The notes under the pieces were generated by a model. That model was not told the DNA's origin, did no database searches, and saw nothing but the letters and a program-made list of their open reading frames with translations. Of a DNA stretch of 6,424 bases, positions 1-4,596 are shown in pieces (position 1 is the first letter of the stretch; each line of letters begins with the position of its first letter). The position numbers and the translations under genes were made by a program. The stretch is from Candidatus Aenigmatarchaeota archaeon (GTDB taxonomy: Archaea > EX4484-52 > B79-G9): the NCBI GenBank assembly GCA_023142905.1, contig JAGLIP010000051.1, positions 1 to 6,424 on the forward strand. Reading direction: 5' to 3'.

Positions 1-57
1 GGAGTGCTCGTTGGGCTCATAACCCAAAGGTCGGTGGTTCAAATCCACCCCTCGCTA
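1..57 (+). tRNA. Initiator tRNA-Met (anticodon CAT), 5' part missing
   Basis: The window opens inside the D-loop, so the acceptor 5' strand and part of the D-arm are off the left edge. Visible parts are the anticodon stem 11-15/23-27 with loop 16-22 and CAT at 18-20, the five-base variable loop, the T-arm 33-37/45-49 with loop TTCAAAT at 38-44, the acceptor 3' strand 50-56, and discriminator A57. Three consecutive G:C pairs next to the anticodon loop (GGG 13-15 with CCC 23-25) and a T at the 72 position, implying an A1:U72 end pair, are hallmarks of archaeal initiator tRNA; elongator tRNA-Met normally has G1:C72. CCA is not encoded, since TGT follows A57. The tRNA identity is certain. The initiator assignment is strong but would be settled by the missing 5' end. 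Confidence 0.9.
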
Positions 58-59
58 TG

Positions 60-65
60 TTTTTT
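60..65 (+). terminator. T-tract terminator after tRNA-Met
   Basis: Six T residues begin three bases after the discriminator base of the tRNA. Archaeal RNA polymerase commonly terminates at oligo-T without a hairpin, so this is a plausible tRNA terminator. It overlaps the stop codon of the convergent small membrane-protein gene. Confidence 0.45.
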
Positions 66-312
66 ATCTTAGATTAGAATTAATCCTATCTGTTGCTGCG
101 CCCATTATTGCACCTACAGCGCCTAATCCCACAGTATATGTTTGTTTTAATGATTCTACACCATCTAAATAATTTATTAGAGCTGTTTGGTTTACGGCGG
201 GATTGTCAATTAAATACTCCGCTGTGCTTGTATCTCCGGTAAGGGCATTTGCGATAGCATAACCTGTAATCGCGGCAACAGAACCATAGATAAGCATATT
301 TTTTCCAAACAT
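64..312 (-). CDS. Small two-helix membrane protein, unknown function
   Basis: This 82-residue protein matches no family that I recognise. Two hydrophobic, glycine- and alanine-rich segments (about residues 6-24 and 58-74) flank a polar middle of about 30 residues rich in Asp, Asn and Thr. It is therefore probably a small two-helix hairpin membrane protein, and GxxxG-like spacing in both helices would suit tight helix packing. I chose the ATG at 310-312. A TTG three codons upstream (319-321) is also in frame, and at about 30 nt from the TATA-like box centre it fits the leaderless spacing of neighbouring genes better, so the start is uncertain by three codons. The gene is convergent with the tRNA, with only six bases between them, and lies downstream of another membrane-protein gene on the same strand but has its own TATA-like box. 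Confidence 0.65.
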   Translation of the reverse strand: MFGKNMLIYGSVAAITGYAIANALTGDTSTAEYLIDNPAVNQTALINYLDGVESLKQTYTVGLGAVGAIMGAATDRINSNLR

Positions 313-346
313 AATAATCAACTTTAAGTACCCTAAAGTAATAAAA

Positions 347-355
347 TTATATAAA
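347..355 (-). promoter_or_regulatory. TATA-like box of the small membrane-protein gene
   Basis: The minus strand reads TTTATATAA here. Its centre is about 30 nt before the TTG at 321 and about 39 nt before the ATG at 312, giving either a near-leaderless message or a 12-nt leader. No Shine-Dalgarno motif lies between. The stretch is AT-rich, so chance matches are possible. Confidence 0.5.
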
Positions 356-370
356 TGTTTAGTATCTCCG

Positions 371-1054
371 TTAAATCAACGGCACAACTTGCGAATCAAC
401 ATAGGTGTTAAACGCGAGCAGGGCAATATAAAGCACAACAAGAAGCAAAATACCGATAACTGCCGCTTTTGACTCGAAAATCTTGCCGAACGGACCTAAA
501 AGTAGTATGAATGCATTGAAAACAGAACCAAGTGCACCGAATACTGAAGAAAAAACTATTATTATCCACGCAATTACGGTCGCAATTGCGCCGGATCCGC
601 CTTCATTAGTTGTATCTGCCCTTGGCTCGGTTACTTTTGTAGATGGAGGAAGTGCTTTTAGTATTGATGCACTCACTTTTTTATTTTCGGGAGATATGGG
701 CAGAGTAATTGATTTTTGCGGTGCGGATACATCCTCTTTTATGGTGTAAACAGGTTTTGGCGGCAAAGACATTACTTTTGGTGTGGGTTTTGACGGCGCC
801 TCTTTTTTAATTTCTTTTGGAATTTGCGGGTTTTTTACATCGGGCAATATCCTATTGATAAGGCCGCTTCCAAGGATTCCGCTTTTTTTAGGTTTTTTTG
901 GCACCGGCTCGCTCGCAGCAAGCGTCTTTGGCACCAAAGAGTCTATGTCTTTTTGGTCTATAGCTATTTCTGCAAGCGTTTTTCTTAAAATTTCAGGATC
1001 CTCGCCAAGTTTTAGCTGTTCTTCAATCCATTCTCTTATTTCTTTTTCAACCAC
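371..1054 (-). CDS. Membrane protein with helical N-domain, Pro/Lys linker and C-terminal helices
   Basis: This 227-residue protein is not from a family I can name. Residues 1-40 form a charged amphipathic helical module (REWIEEQLKLGEDPEILRKTL, then a DQKDIDSL segment). It resembles the short 'helix, glycine turn, helix, D-x-D' modules that recur at the termini of many archaeal membrane proteins. Residues 43-150 are a low-complexity linker rich in Pro, Lys and Ser, probably disordered. Hydrophobic segments follow at about 156-188 and 197-216, with a short polar C-tail. A tail-anchored arrangement with a long N-terminal arm is likely. The start is GTG: an in-frame TGA at 1061-1063 lies two codons upstream, and the next ATG is at residue 95. 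It is divergent from cdc6, 57 bp away, with a shared TATA element. A link to replication is not shown by the sequence. Confidence 0.75.
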   Translation of the reverse strand: MVEKEIREWIEEQLKLGEDPEILRKTLAEIAIDQKDIDSLVPKTLAASEPVPKKPKKSGILGSGLINRILPDVKNPQIPKEIKKEAPSKPTPKVMSLPPKPVYTIKEDVSAPQKSITLPISPENKKVSASILKALPPSTKVTEPRADTTNEGGSGAIATVIAWIIIVFSSVFGALGSVFNAFILLLGPFGKIFESKAAVIGILLLVVLYIALLAFNTYVDSQVVPLI

Positions 1055-1079
1055 AGGTAATCACAAAAATATTCAATTA

Positions 1080-1090
1080 TTTTTTATAGG
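1080..1090. promoter_or_regulatory. Shared bidirectional TATA element between cdc6 and the membrane-protein gene
   Basis: On the plus strand the element reads TTTTTTATAGG; on the minus strand it reads CCTATAAAAAA. Its centre is about 27 nt before the cdc6 ATG (1112) and about 30 nt before the opposing GTG (1054), the distance at which archaeal transcription starts relative to TATA. Both messages would then be leaderless or nearly so. A second AT-rich stretch at 1100-1111 could instead serve the minus-strand gene with a leader of about 24 nt. Confidence 0.55.
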
Positions 1091-1111
1091 TTCTATCAGT
1101 ATATAATATTT

Positions 1112-2134
1112 ATGTCTGGACTCTTTGATATAGATGCAACAATCATAAAAAATGAAACTCCTTTAACAGAAGCATTTATGCCTGAAAGGCTTTTGCATCG
1201 CGAAGGCCAAAAACAGTATCTCGCATCATGCATAAAGCCGGTAATTGCAGGAAGGACACCACGAAATGTGTTCCTTTTCGGCCCAACAGGAGTGGGAAAG
1301 ACATCTCTTTTAAACTGGATGACAGATGAACTTGAAAACACAACAGACAATGTAAAGACAGTGTATGTCAATTGCTGGAAAAACACAACTCCTCATGCCA
1401 TTGTTTCAAAAATTGTGTCTGATTTAAAGATATTCACCAATCCAAAAAAACAGACTTTAGAGCTTTTGGAGGATTTAAATTCTTATCTTTTAAGAAGCAG
1501 CAAGAAGATAATTATAGCGCTTGACGAAGTTGACAGGATTGCAGATTACGATATCCTGTATGATTTCACAAGAAACGGATACGGTCTTGTGCTTATATCA
1601 AATGACGAATTTGCGCTTGTTGATGTTGATGCGCGCATAAAAAGCTCATTATCGCTAGAGACAGTTGAATTTAAGGCATATACAACACAGGAAATGTTTG
1701 AGATACTAAAAGACCGAGCCAACATATCATTTATGCCCGGCGCAATTGATGATGTGTTTACAAAAGTGGCAGCAGTAAACGCAGACGGGGATGCACGCGT
1801 AGGCATTGAAATTCTAAGGAAATCAGCGCTTTTCGCAGAAGACGAAGGAAAGAAAAAAATCGAAAAAGAGCACATAATACGCGCAAGAAAAGACGCGCTT
1901 CATCTAAAGACAAGCCAGATTTTAGGAACATTAACAGAAGACCACAAGCTTCTTTTCCAGATAATTTCAGAAAAGCAAAACATACCGTCTTCCGAATTGC
2001 ACGAAGAATACAAAACAAGAGCCAAAGCACCAATATCCGAACGGACTTACAGGAAATACTTAAACACACTTACATCCTTGCGGCTTGTAAAAGCAGACGG
2101 CGATGTCAGGTGGCGAAGTTATAGTTTGATTTAA
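1112..2134 (+). CDS. cdc6: Orc1/Cdc6-type replication initiator (AAA+ ATPase)
   Basis: Archaeal origin recognition and helicase-loading protein: it binds origin repeats as an ATP-bound monomer or dimer and recruits MCM. The 340 residues show the expected order. There is a short N-terminal arm with LLHREGQ, Walker A GPTGVGKT at 57-64, and Walker B IIALDEVDR with Asp138 and Glu139. Sensor 1 Asn164 sits in LISND, a likely arginine finger (Arg175) in DARIKSSL, and sensor 2 Arg229 in GDAR. A lid helical region follows, then a C-terminal winged-helix DNA-binding domain from about 265 to 340 (SERTYRKYLNTLTSLRLV). All ATPase residues are intact, so it should be active. At 340 residues it is at the short end for the family, the shortness being spread over linkers. 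The start is set by the TATA-like box about 27 nt upstream and by the position of the conserved arm. The gene appears monocistronic. Archaeal cdc6 genes often lie beside an origin; no canonical origin repeats are recognisable here. Confidence 0.96.
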   Translation: MSGLFDIDATIIKNETPLTEAFMPERLLHREGQKQYLASCIKPVIAGRTPRNVFLFGPTGVGKTSLLNWMTDELENTTDNVKTVYVNCWKNTTPHAIVSKIVSDLKIFTNPKKQTLELLEDLNSYLLRSSKKIIIALDEVDRIADYDILYDFTRNGYGLVLISNDEFALVDVDARIKSSLSLETVEFKAYTTQEMFEILKDRANISFMPGAIDDVFTKVAAVNADGDARVGIEILRKSALFAEDEGKKKIEKEHIIRARKDALHLKTSQILGTLTEDHKLLFQIISEKQNIPSSELHEEYKTRAKAPISERTYRKYLNTLTSLRLVKADGDVRWRSYSLI

Positions 2135-2165
2135 TTACTACATATAAGTTGTAAAAATACAAACA

Positions 2166-2173
2166 TTTATAAA
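2166..2173 (+). promoter_or_regulatory. TATA box of the 129-residue gene
   Basis: TTTATAAA is centred about 28 nt before the ATG at 2198, predicting a leaderless transcript. A short inverted repeat, TTGTA/TACAA (2149-2153, 2158-2162), sits just upstream and could be a chance event or a weak operator. Confidence 0.6.
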
Positions 2174-2197
2174 CTTTAGTGCATTATATAGGGTATT

Positions 2198-2587
2198 ATG
2201 TCTTCAAAATATCTTATTTGTGCGGTTGAAACCCCTCGTTTTATGGAAACAGGTACTTTTATGGAAACAGGTACTAATATTAAAGACGGTTCCAAAGGTT
2301 ATCGGGCGTATAAAGTTGATAGTACTAAAAGTTATGACTCCATCACACCTGTTTTTTTGGCAAGAGAACTTATACTTGCAGAAAAAGACAATATTCTTAA
2401 CGAGCACACGGAAATAGGAATTACTAATAATCAGCCCTTTGATTTTAGCATGAATAATAAAAATCATGGTGTTGTATCTCTACGCCCTTTTGAGGAACAA
2501 GAGCTGTATGAATTCTATTTAGAACTTAACGGACTTTATAACGGATTATGTGTTCACAAGAAATTACCCGATCATGTTCATAAATGA
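2198..2587 (+). CDS. Hypothetical protein with a duplicated FMETGT hexapeptide
   Basis: I do not recognise this 129-residue soluble protein. It starts with a probable beta strand (KYLICAVETP), then has the hexapeptide FMETGT twice in a row (residues 15-20 and 21-26). A mixed polar region follows with a hydrophobic segment near 52-61 (PVFLARELIL), then an acidic helix and a Tyr-rich end (EEQELYEFYLELNGLYNGL). There are no membrane segments, Cys pairs or nucleotide-binding motifs. A well-placed TATA box 28 nt upstream supports it as a real gene. Its codons differ from cdc6: five of eight Gly are GGT, against one of fourteen in cdc6, and Thr is mixed where cdc6 strongly prefers ACA. That may mean a different history or a short fast-evolving gene; the sample is small. 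It lies between cdc6 and an amidotransferase gene, all on the plus strand but with separate promoters. Confidence 0.7.
   Translation: MSSKYLICAVETPRFMETGTFMETGTNIKDGSKGYRAYKVDSTKSYDSITPVFLARELILAEKDNILNEHTEIGITNNQPFDFSMNNKNHGVVSLRPFEEQELYEFYLELNGLYNGLCVHKKLPDHVHK
2239..2274 (+). repeat. Perfect tandem duplication, two copies of 18 bp
   Basis: Two adjacent identical 18-base units (2239-2256 and 2257-2274; unit TTTTATGGAAACAGGTAC) lie inside the 129-residue gene and keep the frame, doubling the peptide FMETGT. Exact identity at third codon positions indicates either a recent slippage or duplication event, or selection on the DNA itself. The unit contains TGGAAAC, which also occurs in the core of archaeal origin recognition boxes, but the rest of that consensus is absent. 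Confidence 0.9.
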
Positions 2588-2602
2588 ATTAATTATTAAT
2601 GA

Positions 2603-2627
2603 TTTTATCTATAATTTTTTGATAAAA
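2603..2627 (+). terminator. Possible terminator: AT hairpin with T-tract
   Basis: TTTTATC (2603-2609) pairs with GATAAAA (2621-2627) around a loop ending in six Ts (2615-2620). It starts 16 nt after the stop of the 129-residue gene, inside an extremely AT-rich spacer. The T-tract alone could terminate archaeal transcription; the hairpin is weak. The same region could also act as an easily melted DNA element near cdc6. Confidence 0.4.
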
Positions 2628-2657
2628 CAAACTATTTATACGCCCGTACCAGAAATG

Positions 2658-2666
2658 CATATATAC
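2658..2666 (+). promoter_or_regulatory. TATA box of the amidotransferase gene
   Basis: CATATATAC is centred about 25 nt before the ATG at 2687, predicting a leaderless message. An alternative TTTATA at 2635-2640 would give a leader of roughly 20-25 nt that lacks a Shine-Dalgarno motif. Confidence 0.5.
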
Positions 2667-2686
2667 TTCTGTTTTAAATTATATTC

Positions 2687-3262
2687 ATGATCTTAATTAT
2701 CGACAACCACAGCAAGAATGTGCCGTTGATTGAGAATATTCTAAAGAAGTTTAATGTAAAATACAAAGTCTTTGACCAGAAGACCGATTTTAGAAATATT
2801 GAAAAAAACACATACAAGGGAATAATCTTTTCAGGCGGAGTTCCGTATCTGGACGAAAAGATATATTTTGATGCAATAAAAGCAGACATATCGTGCATGA
2901 TAAACTACGACATACCCATTCTTGGAATCTGTGTAGGCCATGAAATTATAGGAGAAGCATGCGGGGCAGAACTTTTAAAACTTAAAAAGCCTTCATGGAT
3001 GCCAAACTTAAAAGTAAAAATACTCAAAAAATCAAAGATTTTCAAAGGACTTCCTGATGAAATAATTGCCTATGAGCACCATGAAAGGTACTTAAAGAAT
3101 GTGCCTGCGGAACTTGAGATTGCCGCCACTTCAAGAAAAGACAAAGTCGAGGCAATATTCCACAAAACACGACCGATTTTCGGCCTGCAGTTTCACCCTG
3201 AAAAAAGCGGAGTTGCCGGCGAGAAAATATTCAAGAATTTTGTTGATTTGTGTTATTCCTAA
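2687..3262 (+). CDS. Stand-alone class I glutamine amidotransferase, GMP synthase A-subunit-like
   Basis: The 191 residues span one class I (triad) glutaminase domain, which hydrolyses glutamine and passes ammonia to a partner synthetase. Visible are the oxyanion-loop region FSGGVPYLDE (48-57), the nucleophile elbow GICVGHE with Cys82, and the dyad His170/Glu172 in QFHPE. The length (about 190) and the C-terminal block VEAIFHKTRPIFGLQFHPE match archaeal two-subunit GMP synthase A (glutaminase) proteins. Two positions are unusual. The elbow has Glu86 where class I enzymes normally carry Gln (GxCxGxQ), and the SHKDEV segment typical of GMP synthase A subunits is replaced by YEHHERYL (129-136). 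After the dyad it reads HPEKSG, more like HisH. The triad is intact, so the fold and chemistry are near certain, but the partner is not: no ATP-pyrophosphatase or other synthetase subunit is in the window. Its stop codon overlaps that of the convergent gene. Confidence 0.85.
   Translation: MILIIDNHSKNVPLIENILKKFNVKYKVFDQKTDFRNIEKNTYKGIIFSGGVPYLDEKIYFDAIKADISCMINYDIPILGICVGHEIIGEACGAELLKLKKPSWMPNLKVKILKKSKIFKGLPDEIIAYEHHERYLKNVPAELEIAATSRKDKVEAIFHKTRPIFGLQFHPEKSGVAGEKIFKNFVDLCYS
3201..3206 (-). terminator. T-tract terminator candidate for the convergent 168-residue gene
   Basis: Six A residues on the plus strand give six Ts on the minus strand, 52 nt beyond the minus-strand stop codon and inside the amidotransferase coding region. 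It mirrors the plus-strand T-tract on the other side of the overlapping stops. Confidence 0.35.
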
Positions 3263-3765
3263 TCGCAACAATCGCGCCTTAAGACGGCGTGATTATAAAA
3301 TGCATTTAAAAACGCTTTTTTTTCTTTGCCATTCATATCTTTGGTTTCCATGAATATCGGGCCTATATCTGTGGAATTTATTAGGTCTGTGGAAACCAGT
3401 TCGCTGTCGTGTGTCGTGTCAAAAGAAACCCGAAAATAAACTTTTGGGCGCTGTTCTCTGGATGCCGAACCGTCATCACTAGATACTTCGTTAATGGCAT
3501 TTACATGCTCAGTCCATATTCTGGCGACTTCCTCTCCAACATCTTTTAGGTCTGAATAGAGTTCTGTCTGTAAATCCCGTGTATTTATTTCTTCCAGATA
3601 ACCTTTTGAGGGGGATATCATGTTTTTGATTTCACCGGCACGGTATGTGCACTCTATATTGGCTCGATAGCGAGTTCCAATTTCATTGTGATTTAGCTTA
3701 TACACTTCAATTTCAAAATCTATGCGTTTTGTGTTTTTTAGTGTTTCTTTTAATCCCAAAATCAT
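3259..3765 (-). CDS. Hypothetical 168-residue soluble protein
   Basis: No family is recognisable. The protein is hydrophilic, with no signal peptide or membrane segment. The N-terminal third alternates charged and hydrophobic residues as in beta strands (RIDFEIEVYKL, RYRANIECTYRAG). A helical middle follows (LQTELYSDLKDVGEEVARIWTEHVNAI, 65-91), then a Ser/Asp-rich loop, another beta-like stretch (KVYFRVSFDTT) and a basic end finishing in DCCD. This pattern suggests a compact alpha/beta domain of unknown role. The ATG at 3763-3765 is the natural start, with a TATA-like box centred 25 nt upstream. Its TAG stop overlaps the TAA of the amidotransferase gene by three bases within a shared CTAA, and it is divergent from the phosphoribosyltransferase-like gene. 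Neither neighbour reveals its job. Confidence 0.75.
   Translation of the reverse strand: MILGLKETLKNTKRIDFEIEVYKLNHNEIGTRYRANIECTYRAGEIKNMISPSKGYLEEINTRDLQTELYSDLKDVGEEVARIWTEHVNAINEVSSDDGSASREQRPKVYFRVSFDTTHDSELVSTDLINSTDIGPIFMETKDMNGKEKKAFLNAFYNHAVLRRDCCD
3316..3323 (+). terminator. T8 terminator candidate for the amidotransferase gene
   Basis: Eight Ts, then C and three more Ts, begin 53 nt after the amidotransferase stop codon and lie inside the convergent gene, where they encode the Lys-rich KEKKAF segment on the other strand. A tract this long is a strong intrinsic termination signal in many euryarchaeal and related archaea. Confidence 0.45.
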
Positions 3766-3785
3766 ATTTTTATAATGCCTGGGAA

Positions 3786-3794
3786 TATATTTAA
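3786..3794 (-). promoter_or_regulatory. TATA box of the 168-residue hypothetical gene
   Basis: The minus strand reads TTAAATATA, centred 25 nt before the ATG at 3765, as expected for leaderless transcription. The same 11-base string TTAAATATATT occurs in inverted orientation 31 bp away as the promoter of the divergent gene. Confidence 0.6.
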
Positions 3795-3825
3795 GCCTTT
3801 GCTACTATTGTGGGGTGCAATGGAA

Positions 3826-3834
3826 TTAAATATA
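3826..3834 (+). promoter_or_regulatory. TATA box of the phosphoribosyltransferase-like gene
   Basis: TTAAATATA is centred 25 nt before the ATG at 3855. This placement decides the start: the in-frame GTG at 3810 lies upstream of this TATA box and would not be in the transcript. Confidence 0.65.
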
Positions 3835-3854
3835 TTTTTGCTTCTTTAATATCC

Positions 3855-4361
3855 ATGCAAAAAACATACCAACGAATCGCCGAAGGAATAAAGAAACTTA
3901 AAGACGAGATTAAACCAAATGACATTGTTATTCCTATTGGTCTTGATGGCGCAATTCTTTACCATCTTCTTGTTAATTGTTATGACAAAACTGACACAGA
4001 GTATACCGATTTTCTTAAAAACACATGCAATTTAAGCTCTAAAACAGAAACATACTCCGAAAAATTCGAAAATCTGCTGCTCGAAAACAGAGAAAAAACA
4101 ATATATGCTCTTGACATGCGCACAGACACAGGAAGATTGGGTGAGAAATTAAGAGGTCTTGCAGGAGATTCCAGCCTACGGTATGCCGTTCTTTTTGACT
4201 CCAATGGCCATGCGAATTGGTGCGCCTTTAACGAAGCATTTGAAGAAAGAATAATCTGGCTTTCAAAAAAAGATTATGAAAATCTAAATGTAGCAAACAT
4301 AACCCACAAACATCTCGAAAAAATACCGACAGTAAAAGAAATCAAGAAATACCTTGCTTAG
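3855..4361 (+). CDS. Phosphoribosyltransferase-like protein with altered PRPP loop
   Basis: This is a 168-residue protein. Residues 82-93 (TIYALDMRTDTG) follow the type I phosphoribosyltransferase PRPP-binding pattern: four hydrophobic residues, an acidic residue, then a loop ending in TG. The usual second acidic residue is Met88. Residues 24-35 (IVIPIGLDGAIL) look like the earlier strand and pyrophosphate loop, and 108-115 (LRYAVLFD) like the strand after the PRPP loop. So the fold is probably PRT, but whether it binds PRPP, acts on a base, or is a regulatory relative is open. The insert at 41-80 is polar and family-specific. I start at ATG 3855 rather than the in-frame GTG at 3810, because the TATA box lies between them and the extra 15 residues look unconserved. 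The TAG stop overlaps the TAA of the convergent zinc-ribbon gene (4358-4361). Confidence 0.75.
   Translation: MQKTYQRIAEGIKKLKDEIKPNDIVIPIGLDGAILYHLLVNCYDKTDTEYTDFLKNTCNLSSKTETYSEKFENLLLENREKTIYALDMRTDTGRLGEKLRGLAGDSSLRYAVLFDSNGHANWCAFNEAFEERIIWLSKKDYENLNVANITHKHLEKIPTVKEIKKYLA
4318..4323 (-). terminator. T-tract terminator candidate for the zinc-ribbon gene
   Basis: Six As on the plus strand, giving six Ts on the minus, begin about 35 nt past the zinc-ribbon stop and lie inside the convergent gene. A second, longer tract (seven) lies at 4265-4271. Confidence 0.35.
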
Positions 4362-4552
4362 AATGTCCGTTTCTTCTGCTCTTTTATCTTGGCATCGCTC
4401 TCAGCCCATATCTTGCTGCAACCAGAGCATACATACCCGCCGTACATATTAAGATGGGGCATATGCATCATGTTTGATGAGCCGCAGTCCGGGCATTTGA
4501 TAGTTTTGTTTTTCATTACTTTTTCAAGAAGCGATTCTGATTCAAATTCCAT
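4358..4552 (-). CDS. Small zinc-ribbon protein
   Basis: In these 64 residues, two zinc knuckles, CPDC (20-23) and CSGC (42-45), separated by 18 residues, would bind one zinc ion in a ribbon fold. The N-terminal 15 residues form an acidic helix, and the C-terminus is a Lys-rich helix or tail ending at residue 64. Archaea encode many such single-ribbon proteins; some act in transcription or translation complexes, and most are uncharacterised. No specific role can be read here. The gene follows the GH57 gene on the same strand after 35 nt, so co-transcription is possible, but a palindromic AT box lies in the gap and could provide its own promoter. The start is ATG 4550-4552; a later in-frame ATG at residue 13 would still leave both knuckles intact. 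Confidence 0.8.
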   Translation of the reverse strand: MEFESESLLEKVMKNKTIKCPDCGSSNMMHMPHLNMYGGYVCSGCSKIWAESDAKIKEQKKRTF

Positions 4553-4581
4553 ACAATTCCCTGCTTTCTAATTGACAGGAT

Positions 4582-4596
4582 AACTATTTAATAGTT
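4582..4596 (-). promoter_or_regulatory. Palindromic AT box, possible zinc-ribbon promoter
   Basis: AACTAT/ATAGTT arms flank a 3-base centre. On the minus strand this contains TATTAAATAG, centred about 37 nt before the zinc-ribbon ATG, which would give a leader of about 9 nt. The same bases include the GH57 stop codon (4588-4590). It could be a TATA box, a weak hairpin at the GH57 3' end, or chance. Confidence 0.35.

Noticed and set aside
1..57. tRNA 3' end as an attachment site of an integrated element
   Set aside because: No second copy of the tRNA 3' sequence and no integrase or other mobile gene is visible in the window.
783..1106. Plus-strand open frames opposite the membrane-protein gene
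   Set aside because: Complement of the Pro/Lys linker and helices of a supported gene; hydrophobic composition is a shadow effect.
1546..2069. Minus-strand open frames of about 100 codons within cdc6
   Set aside because: They are antisense to a well-supported gene, rich in Ser, Leu and Phe as expected of shadow frames, and have no promoter context.
2149..2162. TTGTA/TACAA inverted repeat upstream of the 129-residue gene
   Set aside because: Five-base arms in AT-rich DNA are expected by chance; mentioned only as a possible operator.
3389..3400. GTGGAAACC-like string resembling part of an origin recognition box
   Set aside because: Isolated, inside a coding gene, lacking the G-run and dyad of known boxes.
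3405..3420. Short tandem repeat TGTCGTG twice
   Set aside because: Only two 7-base copies inside a coding region, not a multiple of three as a unit; consistent with chance.
3810..3854. Upstream GTG start adding 15 residues to the PRT-like protein
   Set aside because: The best TATA box (3826-3834) lies inside this extension, so the GTG would be upstream of the transcript; the ATG at 3855 fits the 25-nt spacing.
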